Assembly (NCBI GenBank): GCA_027257055.1
Contig: JAPVLO010000138.1
Location: 5,952,001 to 6,016,000 of the forward strand
Origin: Cephalopachus bancanus
Lineage: Eukaryota; Chordata; Mammalia; Primates; Tarsiidae
Length of the DNA stretch: 64,000 nt
Direction of reading: 5' to 3'
Shown here one piece after another: positions 47,301-59,804 of this stretch (positions are counted from its first letter, which is position 1; each line of letters starts with the position of its first letter). A program made the translations under genes and the position numbers. The notes under the pieces are model-generated. The model worked only from the letters and a program-made list of their open reading frames with translations, did not search any database and was not told where the DNA came from.

Positions 47301-47639
47301 TATTTTTATATTTGCATCCCTGTACAACATATTTTAAAATTTGGCTGACACTAATATTTTCTTTGAATTATTTTATTTCCAGAATTGTTAGTATGATCTC
47401 TTGAGGTAATCATCTTTGCTTTTTTTCTACTCTGACTTTGCTAAGTTTCACTGATCTGTAGATTGATCTACAATTAGAAAATATTTACTTATTTTTCAAA
47501 TAATTTTCTCTTCATCTTGCCCCAAGACACAATTTTAAACATGTTAAAATGTTATTATTTTGATTACTGAAGTTCTATTCATATCAGCTACATTTTAATT
47601 TGAATAGTTTGAAAGACAAATTAATAATTTGTCTTTAAG

Positions 47640-48290
47640 TTCTTGATAGCTTTATAGTATATAATCTGCTATTCTGCCTGTGCACTCATTTTTTTTAATT
47701 TCAGATAGGTATTTTTCTAACGTAGAGATTCAATTTTTTCTTTTTTAATTGTTTTCTTTTCTCTCTTTGTAATTTTTGAATTTAAAAAAATCTCTGTACA
47801 GATCTATCAGAGTTGTTTCTAAGACCTTGTCTGATTATTACATTATATTCATGATATCTATTCTCTGATGTTTACTAATTTTTTTCCTGGTCATGTGTGA
47901 TATTTTCCTGCTTAATAATTTTTTATTGTATGCTGGTCAATGGAAATTTTATAGTTAAGTGTCTAGATCATTTTGTTTTCTTTAAAAATGTTTAGCTTTT
48001 TTCTGGTCAACAGTAAATAAATTTGGCTCAGCTTGGTTTTCCCAGGTCTTATGTAGTGTGAGTCTAGACTAGACTTCAGGGCCAGTTTTGTTATAGTCCT
48101 AAGACATGACAGGAGAGCTATACTAAATGTTGGAGTCCAGTGTGATCTATTTTCTACGACTCTTTCAAACTTAATCATCTCCCCAACTTAAACAAATTCT
48201 GGGACATTTTCTGTCTATAACTCTTCAATATTTGTTCTTTTTTTTTTTCCTGTTCTAATTGAGTCCTACTCTATGACATGTATCTTAACA
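47640..48290 (-). mobile_element. possible ancient L1 fragment, antisense
   Basis: CTGCTTAATAATTTTTTATTGTATGCTGGTCAATG and neighbouring phrases recall an ancient L1-like repeat in antisense. Weak. Confidence 0.35.
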
Positions 48291-48631
48291 CAACCCAAAT
48301 CCACAGCACACAAAACCGTATTTCTAAATGGGTTTCTCTATAGCATCCTATTTTCTGTCCTATAATTTCATTTGTCTTAGACTCTGAATTTTGATCCCTG
48401 TCTTCCATCCTCAGCAAAATCACTGTGTTTACTCCTACACTCATCTCTGGTAAATGTCTCAGAGAAGAAAACTGTTTGGTCAACGAACTCATTGACTTGT
48501 TTCTCTAATCATGATAAATAATATCAAACAATATCATGAATCAAATAGAAACAATAACAGTGGTAATAATAAGGTAAAAAGAAGGTGATATTTTTACTCT
48601 CTCTGTTTAGGTAATCCAATGGAGCTGAATG

Positions 48632-49215
48632 CAGATGGTCCCTGACTTACAGTGATTTAAGATTAAAACTTAAAACTTAAGATTTTTCAGCTGGGCTCAG
48701 TGGCTCAGGCTGTAATCCCACGCCTTTGGGAGGCTAAGGTGAGTGGATTGCCTGAGCCTGAGGGTTCGAGACCCGCCTGGGCAGCGAGACCTCATCTCTA
48801 CAATAAATCAAAAAATCAGCCGGGCGTGGTAGCGCATGCCTGTAATTCCGGCTACTCGGAAGGCTAAGGTGGAAGGATCACTGACCCAGCAGGTCGAGGC
48901 TGCGGTGTCTGGGAGCAGCCACTGCCCTCCAGTCTGGGCGACAGAGTGAGACTCCAACTCAAAAAAAAAAAAAAGGTTAAGATTTTTCAACTTTATGATG
49001 GAGCAAAAACTTTATGCCTTCAGTAGAAACTATACTTTGAGTACTCATACAGCCATGTTGTTTTTCACTTTCAGTAAAAGATTTAATAAATCTTTATTAT
49101 AAAATAAGCTTTGTGTTAGATGCAAATGTCTCACTGTAGCCTCAGGTAAGTGTTCTGAGCACATTTAAAGTAGGCTAGGCAAACTCTGAGGTTTGGCAGG
49201 ACACATTACGTAACA
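48632..49215 (+). mobile_element. old DNA transposon copy 1, split by an Alu
   Basis: Starts CAGATGGTCCCTGACTTAC and resumes after the Alu with ACTTTATGATGGAGCAAAAAC, TTCAGTAGAAACTATACTTTGAG and TTTCACTTTCAGTA. The same interior (GCTTTGTGTTAG, TAGGCTAGGC) recurs at 56014-56286. Likely a non-autonomous Tigger/pogo-type element, judged from its ends. Family name not assigned. Confidence 0.5.
48690..48976 (+). mobile_element. Alu SINE, strepsirrhine-type, young-looking
   Basis: Flanked by a perfect 13-bp duplication TTAAGATTTTTCA (48677-48689 and 48977-48989). B box GGTTCGAGACC and the signature CCCAGCAGGTCGAGGCTGCG are intact, ending GACTCCAACTC and A14. Nested in the older DNA transposon. Confidence 0.96.
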
Positions 49216-49219
49216 CAAG

Positions 49220-49414
49220 TACAAAATTACTAAAAATATTGCATAAAATTACCTTAAGTCACTGTGTATATGAAACATGAATGAATTTTGTGTTTACACT
49301 TGAATTCCATCCCCAAGATATCTTATTATTTAAATGCAAATATTCCCAAATCCAAAATCATCAGAAATCCAAATTTCCAGCCCCAAGCATTTCAGATAAT
49401 GCGTATCCAACCTG
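49220..49414 (-). mobile_element. Tigger-type DNA transposon end
   Basis: GAATTCCATCCCCAAGATATC, AATATTCCCAAATCC, CCAAGCATTTCAGATAATGCG and finally CCAACCTG followed by TA resemble the end of a MER44/Tigger7-like element. The TA after CTG fits the superfamily. Confidence 0.45.
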
Positions 49415-49419
49415 TATAA

Positions 49420-50870
49420 ACAACAACAACAGATTACTGTAACTATTATTTATCAATTTTCTGAAGTAAAAAAAACTTGTGAATGATTTACATTCATTAT
49501 CTTTATGCTATTTTAGACAACAATGAAAATATTGAAATAATGATGTCAAAGTGCCAGAGATCAGTTTTGATATTTTTAACGTTGTCTTATTTTATACTTA
49601 ATGACAATGACACAATAAAATAATTTCTACATTTTACAATTGTAAGTCTTTTCCAATCATGCTGTAGTGTTTTCTTCACAGGTGTGTGTGTTTGTGTGTG
49701 TGTGTATGTATGTAAGTATGTTTATGGGTACAAGACCCTTTCCTTTCCAAAAATACATACATTTGATTAAGAAAATAAATGATCAAATTTCCAAGAAGTT
49801 TAATCTCATAGATTTAAAAATTAGATTATTTAAGAAAAAATAAATGTTTCTCTTGTGACGTGAGGTTAGTGATGCAGTGTTTCAAAATTATTCCCTGAAT
49901 AATAACTTTTTAAGTGTATGAAAGTATAGAATATCATTCAAATAATTGTGTCCAGCTAGGTTAGGGCTTTGAGATGTCCACAAGTTATTCTAAGGCGTGA
50001 TCAAAAAAGCAGGTGGTGGTATGTGAACAAGAACTCAGAGAATTTTTAAGTTTGTTGCTGTAGCACAGAAATGACACAGTTAGGAGGACATGTCTATAAA
50101 TTATTTTAATTGGAAGTTACTTAAGAAATTAAAGTGGTTGGCATTGGGAATCATCTAATTTGTTCACAGTTTTCCAGAATTTCTGGGGCAATAAGCTCAT
50201 TACAGCCAAAGGGCCAACTGTAGGATGTTTTATAAGACTAGTGCTCTTGAAATGATTGGAATGATTGGTAGCATTTTATCTAGAAACAGTTCTTAAAATA
50301 AAACACAAAAATAATCTAACTATATTGGTCAAAGAAAATCTAGACAAGACATAAGCAATTTACGTATATGGCATTATATGCCTTTTAATCTTAGGAGAAA
50401 TAATATAAAAATTATCTTATTTAAGACTAAAAATGCCATTAACCAAGATTAATAATAGAGATAAAAGTATTAAGTGCTAATCTACAGGAAACCTGTGAGA
50501 ATTTCTATACACAGATAGCTAATGCCCGTCTGTTTTAATAACATTTTAATTGTGTTAATTATTTATTCATTAAATTGTTTATTCCAGTACTTTATCCAGA
50601 GTCTCCAGTGGTCCTGTATGAAGGAATTCAAGCCCCCAGTTGCTTGTAAACAACCAAGCACACATTCTTATTGCATTTAAATTAGTTATTATGGGAAAAC
50701 AAACAAGACTAGGAAGAGAACTCTCCCAGAGCTTACATTTAAACCCTGAATTATAAATCTCAACATTTAAATATTAGCTCCAAAACTAATTCAAATATGC
50801 TGACATTAATTTTTGGTTGACCATAATTTTGGACTGAAAACTAGAATATGCGAATTTAAAGTAAATGTAT
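49420..50870. other. no gene; one GT-rich microsatellite
   Basis: 49682-49722 is a mixed GT/TATG simple repeat. The rest has no nameable element. Confidence 0.5.
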
Positions 50871-50877
50871 ATTGTAA

Positions 50878-51050
50878 AGCAAGGCGTGGTGACGTGTGCC
50901 TGTATTCCCAGCTACTACCTACTAAAGAGGTTGAGGCAGAAGGCTCACCTGAGCTGAGAAGTCCAGTATTGTACTGTACGATGTTTTTGAATGTGAATAG
51001 CTACTGCACTTTGGCTTGGGCAGCATAGCAAGACCTTGTCTCTAAAATTA
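50878..51050 (+). mobile_element. 7SL-derived monomer (FAM-like or 7SL pseudogene)
   Basis: Starts GCAAGGCGTGGTGACGTGTGCCTGTATTCCCAGCTAC and ends GTGAATAGCTACTGCACTTTGGCTTGGGCAGCATAGC. Between them AGTCCAGTATTGTACTGTACGATG corresponds to the 7SL segment after the Alu 5' domain, which Alu elements have lost. The long central S domain of 7SL RNA is absent. So it is a single 7SL-like unit with a deletion, predating dimeric Alu, or a processed 7SL copy. Confidence 0.6.
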
Positions 51051-51059
51051 ATAATGATA

Positions 51060-52630
51060 ATAAATGTGTATCACTGGGACTGTGTGACAGATTATTTATA
51101 ATCAGTACTTTAAGCAGACAATATACCCTTTCTTTTGCAACTACTTATAAGCCAAAAATATGGAATACTATGACGTGATCATTGTTTTTGATGTGATTGT
51201 GATCTGGTGGAAGATACAGTGGTGAAAACAAAGTACCAAAATATGATGAAATAAGGGTCTTACCGTAGATTTACAAAATAGAAGGCAGAGTTTTGGTGGC
51301 TAATGTTTAAACTGGTGTTTGAAGGATGACTAGGATGTAACCAAACTAAAGGAGTTGCTCCCAGGGAAATGCTCAGCCGTATTAAAGGATGTTCGAGGAG
51401 CAGGAAGATTGAAGAGAGCAGAGTATTGGGTCGACAGATATGAAAAAAGATAAACCTGAAAGTAGGTGCAAATTTGGCTAAGAAATTGTACATTAGGATT
51501 AAAATTTTTTATTTTATTTTGCAGATGGCAATCTAAGAATCAACATAAACATACATACATATATATTATAGATACTTCTTTGCAGAAAGTCGATACATTT
51601 TATTGTCCCTTTAAACATACCTCGACATCAGAGTAAAATATGAATGGGAATGTCGATTTCTTTGAAGACAAGGAGAATAGAAAGAGCGTAATTAAACACT
51701 GGAGACAAGAGACAGTGAAGGCATGAACAATAAAATGACAGCATGGCTGAAGAGGAACAGAGCAATTTCAAGAAACTCTGCTGAGGTAAGTAACCGATTC
51801 CACGTGGGCGAAAAGAGAATGGATTGCTAAATATGATTCTTAAGTTTTTAGCTTGGACTTATAATGAAGCTAACATAAGATGCTTAACAGACGTAGCATT
51901 CATTTTAATCATACAGGAGGTTCTTGATTTTTTTCGTGTCCGTGCACATCCAAGAGCTCAGCTACTCCTCACATCTTGTAATTCTGCTACACCGGGCACC
52001 AAGTGGGGAAGCACTGGAATTCTAGCAAGGAAATTCAATGGTTTTCTTAGTGGGAAACGTCTGCTGGGTCATATAAAATTTATAGGAAGGGGGATGGCAG
52101 TAGGGAAAGTTTTGAGATTGGGGTTTTTGACAAACTTATGACATTACTTGACCTTGTGTGCCATGGTGAAGTTAAATTTTCAGTATTATCAATTTACATC
52201 TAAGGAAGGAGGAAGTCGATTTCAAAGAAGTTTTTCAGTCATGAAGAAAAAAACAGGAAACATTCAATGGTGAGTCTGTACATCAGGGTCCAGAGACCAG
52301 AAGAGTCTGGAAGGTCAAAGGAGGCAACAAGAAAAAGTACAAATCTCTAAGCTGAATTCCAATTACCTGATAAAGTCACTTTGACTTTTGTGCTTCATGA
52401 CGCTGGACTTGGCACCCAGCAGAGGGGATCATGCTCTTTGTGGCACCTTTATGCTTGTCAGCATCCTCTGTGACAGTAATAAGAGATCTAGGAAATGTGA
52501 CAATCTTTTTTAAAAAATGGATTGTAATCATCTGAAAAGAAATACTTCTAGTATCCTAAACCTGAGAAAAATTTTCCAGTTTATGTTATTTAGGTGAGAC
52601 TAATTACATAACTAATGAATTGTTGAATTC
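51060..52630. other. no gene or recognised repeat
   Basis: The 105-codon frame at 51824-52141 has mixed composition but no domain I know. It lacks start context and has a shadow frame; not called. Confidence 0.4.
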
Positions 52631-52639
52631 CGTAATTTT

Positions 52640-52932
52640 TTTTTTTTTTTTAAATTGGAGTCTTACTCTGTCGCCCAGGCGGGAGGGCAGTGGCACGCTC
52701 ATAGCCACCACAACCTCGACTTGCTGGGCTTAGGTGATCCTTCCACTTCAGCCTTCCAAGTAGCTGGAACTACAGATGCGTGCTACCATGCCTAGCTTAT
52801 TTTTTGATTTATTGTACAGAGGAGGTCTCACCTAGTTGCCCAGGCTGGTCTCGAACCTTTGAGTTCAGGCGATCCTCTTGCATCAGCCTCCCAAAGTGCT
52901 GGGGTTACAGGTTTGAGTCATTGAGCCTAGCC
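52640..52932 (-). mobile_element. Alu SINE, antisense
   Basis: T run, then AATTGGAGTCTTACTC (complement of the GACTCCAA signature) through GGTTACAGGTTTGAGTCATTGAGCC. Flanks AATTCCGT and AATTCTGT form a decayed duplication. Confidence 0.9.
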
Positions 52933-52939
52933 AAATTCT

Positions 52940-53790
52940 GTGTCTTTTAAGAACATATAAAGTACTTGCCATATCACTTTAACCAATTTTGAGCTAGATT
53001 ATTTTCTAAGTGTCAGTGCACACCTAAAATATCTCAGATAAATTATTGGAGACAGACTTTCTTTGAGGTTACTGAAGTATTTGTGTTGTTTTTTTTTTTT
53101 TTGAGAAATTACACATCATTTAAAAATCTCTTCAAATAATAAGAAACATTCTATTCATCACCTTTTTGGTTACGTCATTATCAACAACTACAACTATTAC
53201 ATGTACTACAATTACTAAAGCTAACATTAACTAATGTCTACTGTTAAGTGTTCCGTGCTTAGGTTTTAATTTATGATGGTGACTGAGTAATGACAAAAGC
53301 GTGGTCAAAGCCATTGAAGTCTAACGTTACCCACAGTCCTGGCAGAATCAATCAGCACAGCATGCCAGGCCAAACCACAGGAAAAGCACCAGATTTTGGT
53401 CATGAAGCAAAAGCAAGAGCTAGGAGAAAGGCTTAGACCAGAGCCTTCAGTGGGGTTTCTTCAGGAAAGACAAGGCAGGATAGAATAAACAGATTAAGAT
53501 TGGCCACTTTGAATAATTCTTACAGGCTTTGGGCTATGATCATGATCTTCTCTATCTGGTACCAGGCACTGAGTTGATTTAGAGCAGGAGAGATACTAGT
53601 TTGCTGTGTGTTAAATAAGAAGTTGGGTGAGAGTACGTCTCAGATCATCTAGTCTACACAAAAAGTCATACTCTAGGCAAACTGAACATCACCTCCAAGA
53701 ATTAGCTAGGAGAGCCACACTCTCCCCAGATCTGTGTGGCCCCTTAGAGATGTCAAAATATAAAATATAGAACAAAAAAGCATAGTTAAT
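52940..53790. other. no gene or recognised repeat
   Basis: T16 run near 53087-53102. Nothing else named. Confidence 0.4.
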
Positions 53791-53799
53791 ATATTTATT

Positions 53800-54040
53800 T
53801 AGGGCAGATAAGCATTTTATATGCATTCTCTTTGATATTCTTGATAGGTATATAAATCTGTTATGGTATAGATATTATATTTAAATTTCAATTTTCAGAT
53901 GAAAAACTGAGGCTCAAATAAGTTACTTCATGTACCCCAGGCTGCACATTAAGTATGTAGGAGGAAGTTGGGTTCAAATCTTTATCTATGGAGCACAGAA
54001 AGCAGGCTCTTAATCACTATGCTGTGTTGACTTTCTCAAC
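53800..54040 (+). mobile_element. MIR SINE
   Basis: TTTTCAGATGAAAAACTGAGGCTCA, AAGTTACTTCATGTACCCCAGGCTGCAC, GGGTTCAAATCTTTATC and GCTCTTAATCACTATGCTGTG follow the MIR consensus closely in order. Confidence 0.85.
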
Positions 54041-54044
54041 TGCA

Positions 54045-55540
54045 GAAACAGAATCTTCTACCCCAAGAAAGATAAGAAATAGTTCATTTATAGAACATCT
54101 TCTAGTAAAATTAGTAAATATTACTTAGAAAAAGACATGTTTGATTAATATTATTTTTTAAAATTTATGCATAAACTTTACCAGTCACAGGAATCCATGG
54201 GATTCTCATTCGATGATCTATGGTTTAGAGGGAATACAGCAGCCTGGAACCACCGATTTAGGCTGTAGCATGCAGTTCTTTCCATGTTTTTTCCCACTCT
54301 CTTTATCCTGATATCATTAACATGTTGAGAGGTCATAATTTGAAGAATTAAAATGACTTCCAGAAGTTTACTGCCATATGAGAAAATGGTCATGATGTAA
54401 TGTGCCCCATGTAAATACATGCATTTGTGTCGAAGGAAACACAAGCATATGCTCACAAACACACACAAAAGCTAAGATTAACTGGAACCTTACAGAGAAT
54501 GAGTGCTTTGCACATGCTTTCATAAACTTAATAACGCTATTTAAATCTTTCATGAAAAATATTGACATGTATATTTGCCATGCAAAATGATTTTAATCCT
54601 TTCTGTTTTGCTTGGCAGGATCATCAATCAATAATGACAGTAAGCAAGTGATAACATTTCATGTATTCACTGAAACTTTGTATTGAAATAAGATTCAAGT
54701 GACATGACTATCAGAAAACTTCCTGTTTCAATCAGAATAAAGTAGGTTATACCGAAATGGCTTTAAAAATACAAGATGTGTTTATCGTTCTCACAGAATA
54801 TTTATTATGACTTATCTGGGACCTCTGTTCTAATTCTATCTCCATCAATAATGCAAGGGGATATAATGTTTACCATCTGGAATAACAGTCACCTAGTCAC
54901 CTTGGCAATGAAAAGGGACCTGATAACTTGTACCTGAGCATGTAAACATATGTACTTGAAAGTTACATGTGAATTCTGCTCTTATTCTATTGGCCAAAGG
55001 AAGCCACATGGCCTTCCCTAACTCAAGGATGTGGTTAAGGAATCCTATTACTTAAACTGAAGAAAGAAAAACTATTTGTGAACAATCTAAAATTGTTTTC
55101 CTTTTTACCAAGAAAAGAAAAAAAAAACAAACTAATGACAAACGAAATTTCATGTTAAATCAGGTAAAACATAAATATTTAAAATTCTATTTAAGCCTAT
55201 TAGTAATGCTAATCCTAATGATAAATTCTATCTTAATCTGCTTCATGATGGCTAGCAGCACTTAAGACCTGGGAAAAATCTTCTCTGCATCACTTGCTTT
55301 ATATACTTGAAAAGAAAGTTGATAGCATGTAAATATCTTGAAATGTAGGTTGTGTTGCAATCAATGCTAGAAACAATACTTCAAATTGGAAGGATTTTAA
55401 CAGTAGAATCTTTTAAGTTAGAGAATTGCAAATTTGCTGATTTATCAGACTCACTCAGAGAGCTGAAAGCCCTATACAATGCAGCACTATTTTCCAGTAG
55501 TATGAAGTATGAATTAATTTATTAGTTAGCTAATTAATTA
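54045..55540. other. no gene or recognised repeat
   Basis: Frames at 54178-54590 overlap on both strands and show no motif. Looks single copy. Confidence 0.45.
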
Positions 55541-55544
55541 ATTG

Positions 55545-55837
55545 GATTGGGGTCTCACTCTTTTACCCAGGCTGGATTGCAGTGGTAAAATCATGGCTCA
55601 CTGCAGTCTCAAATTCCTGGACTCCTATGATCCTCCCACCTTAGACTCCTGAGTAAGTCAGGACTACAGGTGTACATTACTGCCCCTCCCCCGCACCCCA
55701 TCGTTTTTATGTTTTATAGAGATAAGGTCTTGCTTTTGTTGCATGGGCTGGTCTCAAACACATGGGCTCAAGCAAAATTCCTACGTCAGCCTCCCAAAGT
55801 GCTGGGATTAGAAGTGTGAGCCACTGTGCCTAGTCTC
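55545..55837 (-). mobile_element. old Alu (AluJ-like), antisense
   Basis: GGGGTCTCACTC, CCCAGGCTGGATTGCAGTGG, CAAATTCCTGGACTCCTATGATCCTCCCACC, GTGCTGGGATTAGAAGTGTGAGCCACTGTGCC in complement. A CCCCTCCCCCGCACCCC stretch replaces part of the linker. The strepsirrhine signature is absent. Confidence 0.88.
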
Positions 55838-56013
55838 TTTTTGCTTCTTCTATGCTTAAATTAATGATTCTGAAAATAATATACATTGTTTTAATACACC
55901 AAAATCACATCTTTGAACTTCAGAATCCACATCCAGTAGTAACCATAGTTTGAATTTTGATATTTTCTGGAGTTAGTGATATGCAGTATGATATTTTCTC
56001 ACAGTGCTAGGCA

Positions 56014-56286
56014 GTGGCAGTGAGCCATTCTATTTTTCACTTTTTTTAGTATAACCTTTAATAAATTACATGAGATATTCAACACGGTATTATGAAATAG
56101 ACTTTGTGTTAGGTGGTTTTGTACAACTGTAAACTAATATAATTGTTCTAAGCATATTTAAGGTAGGCAAGGTTAAACTATGATGTATATTACTTTGGAC
56201 TTATTTAATGCATTTATGACTTCCATTATTTTCAGCTTATGATGGTTTATTGGAATGTAACATCATCATAAGTTGAGGAGTGTCTG
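56014..56286 (+). mobile_element. old DNA transposon copy 2, 5'-truncated
   Basis: Shares CCATTCT.TTTTTCAC, AATAAATTACATGAGATATTCAAC, GACTTTGTGTTAG and AAGCATATTTAAGGTAGGC-type sequence with 48990-49215, and extends further to ATAAGTTGAGGAGTGTCTG followed by TA at 56287-56288. It supplies the right end that copy 1 lacks. Confidence 0.5.
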
Positions 56287-56289
56287 TAT

Positions 56290-58195
56290 AAAAATTTAGT
56301 TGAGAGAATTGGTTGATATTTGTTTTTATTTAAAATGAAAATTTGTATATTCAAATGCAAATAATTTTTAATTGCATTTATTTGCTTATTTGATGACATG
56401 AACAGACCATCATTAGAACACATGAGTTTGTATTATTATAATTAAGTTCTGCCTTTATATTTGCTTACTTATAAATAAATCAGAGTTTTAAGTGTTTTTG
56501 TCAATGTGGATGCATATTTTTATGGCAGGTGGATATGTGACTTTTTATGCAGCTGTTTATTGCCTTAGCTTTTCCCTTTTTAATGTGTAGAATTATATCA
56601 TGTGGCCACATTTGAACTTTGTCCCAGTTTCTACATAAGCTAAAGATATTTCTGCTTAGAAATTTTCCCCACCGTACATATCATTTTTTAGTCTTCCAAG
56701 ATGCATCCTTCCATTATTCAAAATTCTTAATTCTTTCCGTCCTACTGAGCTGAGATTTTGGACACCGTATCTTCCTTACTTATGTTTACCCTCTAGAATG
56801 AAGGTTGGGCCAGATAAGATCTACTACCTGTTTGTATAAGGCCTGTGTTCTAAGGATAGTTTGGTAATCTTTGAAAAGGATGCAAGGAGCCTAGAAAAGC
56901 TTTTACTGACTGCATCTTAGTCTTTCCATGCTATTTGTAAATGTTGACAAAATTTCTTACTTTCTTTACTAAAACTGTTAATCATTTAGAATTCAGCTGC
57001 CATTTTTCAAACTCAAATGATCTTTTTGTTCTAAAATGTTTTTCTCTTAGGAGAGATGTTTTACTTATTAGGGCATTCAATGTGTTTCAGAGAGTTTAAA
57101 AATGATGATATTTTAGACATGGATCACCTACAGATGTAAACACATTTATAAGTTCATCAAATAGGCTATCCTATGATGGTCTTTACCCTAAATGGCCTCT
57201 AAATGTTTCAGTGAAAAGCCTGACTCACAAATAACTGCACTGCCAAACAAGCCTGTACATATAAGTGCTTGGACATTTCTGGAGAGCTGGACACTATTTC
57301 AACTAGTCTGAAAACCTATAGCTTCTAGTTACTAAAACTCTAGGCCTTCCGTGTTTAAACACTTTTGTTGAGTGTGAAATAAGACAATTAATTTCCTATT
57401 ATCATTAACTTAAAGTAAACATTTTATTCTATAAAAAAAATCATGCTCAACTGGTTTTAATGCTACCAAATATTTAAGGAAAAAAAAAATCAACTCCTAC
57501 ATGTACTCTCCAGGAAAATGCCAAAAGAGGGCATACTTTCTTTTCACTTGTTGAGCTAATAAAATGTTTATAGCAATGACTTGAAAGAAGAGTACAAATA
57601 TCAAACTTACAATTTGTTTTTCCAATGGTCATAGATATAAAAATACATACAAAATATTTGATAAGTCAATATGTCAACATATCAAAGGATAAATAGTGGT
57701 TTTATCCTAGGAGTATAAGATTGGTTTACCAGTAGATAACGAATAAATGCACTTATAAGTTTTATATCTAATGAAGAAAAAGTATTTGATCATCAGATAG
57801 ATACAAATATAGAAGATGAGAAATTTCACATCTATATTATAAAAAAGTATAAGAAACTAGGATTGAAAATAATTTGGTAAAAGACATCTGGAATCTAAAA
57901 TAATCACCAAATTGTGAAATGTTAAAAATGTTCCCTTTGAGAACAAAAAAATGACTATATCTTCTGGTAACAGAAGTCCTGGCCAGTGCACTAATGCAAG
58001 ATAAATAAATAATCAGCATAAGATTAGGAAAGAAATACATTTAATATCAGCTTTTCTAGACTATATTTTGTGTGCAAAGAAAAACCACAGGAAACTTCAA
58101 ATACAATGTTTGAACTAATAAAAGAGTAGATAGCAAAGTTTCTGGATAAAATATATGTAAAAAAATAAACTTTATTAACTACAACTAAAAAGTGA
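56290..58195. other. no gene or recognised repeat
   Basis: Nearly 2 kb of AT-rich sequence, no nameable element. Confidence 0.45.
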
Positions 58196-58216
58196 TTTTT
58201 AAAATACTCTGCAATG

Positions 58217-59198
58217 AGGGGATTGCGGGGTCATATGGGAGGTTGATATTTAGGAATCGCCACACTGCTTTCCATAGAGGTTGCACTAGTTTACACTACC
58301 ACCAACAGTGTAGAAGTGTTTCCTTTTCACCACACCCTCTCCAGCATCTGTTATTTTTTGTGTTATTGATAATGGCCATTCTGACTGGAGTTAGGTGGTA
58401 TCTCAGTGTAGTTTTAATTTGCATCTCCTTGATGATTAGTGAAGTTGAATATTTCTTCATGTGTCTGTTGGTCACTCATATGTCTTCTTTTGAGAAGTGT
58501 CTGTTCATATCTTTTGCCCACTTTGTAATGGGGTTGTTTGTTTTTTTCTTTTCAGTACTTTTGTAGATCCAAGATGTTAGACCTTTGTCAGACATGGAGT
58601 TGGCAAATACTTTTTCCCAGTCTGTGGGCTGTCTCCCTGCTCTCTTGATGGTTTCTTTGGCTTTGCAAAAGCTTGTCAGTTTAATGAGGTCCCATACCCT
58701 GAAGAACTCAAATCACTCTATAAAAAAGATACCTGCACACGTATGTTTATTGCAGCATTGTTCACAATAGCAAGAACCTGGAACCAACAATGCTGGATTA
58801 AAAAAAGTACATATACACAAAGGAACACTACGCAGCCATAAAAAAGAACAAAATCATGAATTTTGCAGCAACCTGGATGGAACTAGAGTCTATAATACTG
58901 AGTGATCTCTCACAGAAACAAAGATCTGAGTATCACATGTTCTCACTCATAAGTGGACCTTGAACATCTATTGTAATACCACAAGAAAAGGATTGACAGA
59001 AACAGGAAACTATAGGGGGGTAGAGAGGGGGAGGGAGGTGGGATTAATGGTAGTCAATATCTGTCTGTCTGGGGATGGAGGAACACCCTTATCAACAAGG
59101 GTGCCTGAATGATGCATATTTGTATACTTAACCCTTAACTATACCCCACAATTTTAAAATAAAAAATATGTTTAAAAAATAAATTAATTAAATTAAAT
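58217..59198 (+). mobile_element. LINE-1 with twin-priming inversion and clean 16-bp duplication
   Basis: 58217-58695 is L1 ORF2 in antisense, from the [11 protein letters not shown] region to PYDPAIP. 58696-59198 is sense, starting at [22 protein letters not shown] and running through the 3' UTR to an A-rich tail. The arms are nearly adjacent in ORF2; only a few codons are missing at the junction. It is flanked by AAAATACTCTGCAATG (58201-58216) and AAAATATTCTGCAATG (59199-59214), 15 of 16 matching. The copy looks young and of the same family as the L1s at 6.4 and 30.1 kb. Confidence 0.93.
59015..59042 (+). other. G-rich tract in the L1 3' UTR
   Basis: G runs of 6, 5, 3 and 3 with short loops, able in principle to form a G-quadruplex. 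Confidence 0.65.
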
Positions 59199-59646
59199 AA
59201 AATATTCTGCAATGGATTGTACAAGTTACAGTTACATAAAAATACATGCACACAGACATACTTCATTTTATTGTGCTTTCCTTTATTGCACTTCACAAAC
59301 GTGCTTTTTACTAATTGGAGATTTGTAGAAGCCAAGCATCGAGTAAGTCACCATTTTTCCAATAGTGTGTGTTCATATCATGTCTCCATATCACACTTTT
59401 GTAACTCTCACATTTCAAACTTTAAAATTATTATAACTGATACAACGAATTGTGATCAATGATCTTATAATTGTTTTGAGACACTGAAAACTGTATCCAC
59501 AGAAGATGACAAACTTAATCAATAAATATTACGCATGTTCTGACAGTTTCCTTGACTCCTGTGCCTCATTTTCACTCCCTCTCCTTGGGCCTCTCTGTTC
59601 CCTGAGATATAACAATATTGAAATTAGGTCGATTAATAACCCTACA

Positions 59647-59804
59647 ATGGCCTCTAAATGTTTAAGTGAAAGAAAGAGTTGCCTGTCTTTCACTTTAAAT
59701 CAAAAGCTAGAATTGATTAAGCTTAGTGAGGGAGGCATGTCAAAAGCTGAGATCTGCTGAAAGCTGGACAGTGCAAACTGTCCAGTCAAATTGTGAATGC
59801 AAAG
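59647..59804 (+). pseudogene. Tigger1 transposase N-terminus (CENP-B-type HTH)
   Basis: Starts MASKCLSERKS at the ATG at 59647. FTLNQKLELIKLSEGG and MSKAEIC form the first helix-turn-helix of the pogo/CENP-B DNA-binding domain that contacts the inverted repeats. A TGA at 59758-59760 stops it. After this the frame continues weakly to VNAK, where the LTR splits the coding sequence. Confidence 0.85.

Noticed and set aside
51824..52141. 105-codon plus-strand frame
   Set aside because: Composition is plausible but no domain, no splice or promoter context and no neighbouring exon was seen.
58192..58566. 124-codon plus-strand frame
   Set aside because: It is the antisense translation of the inverted L1 ORF2 arm, not a protein.
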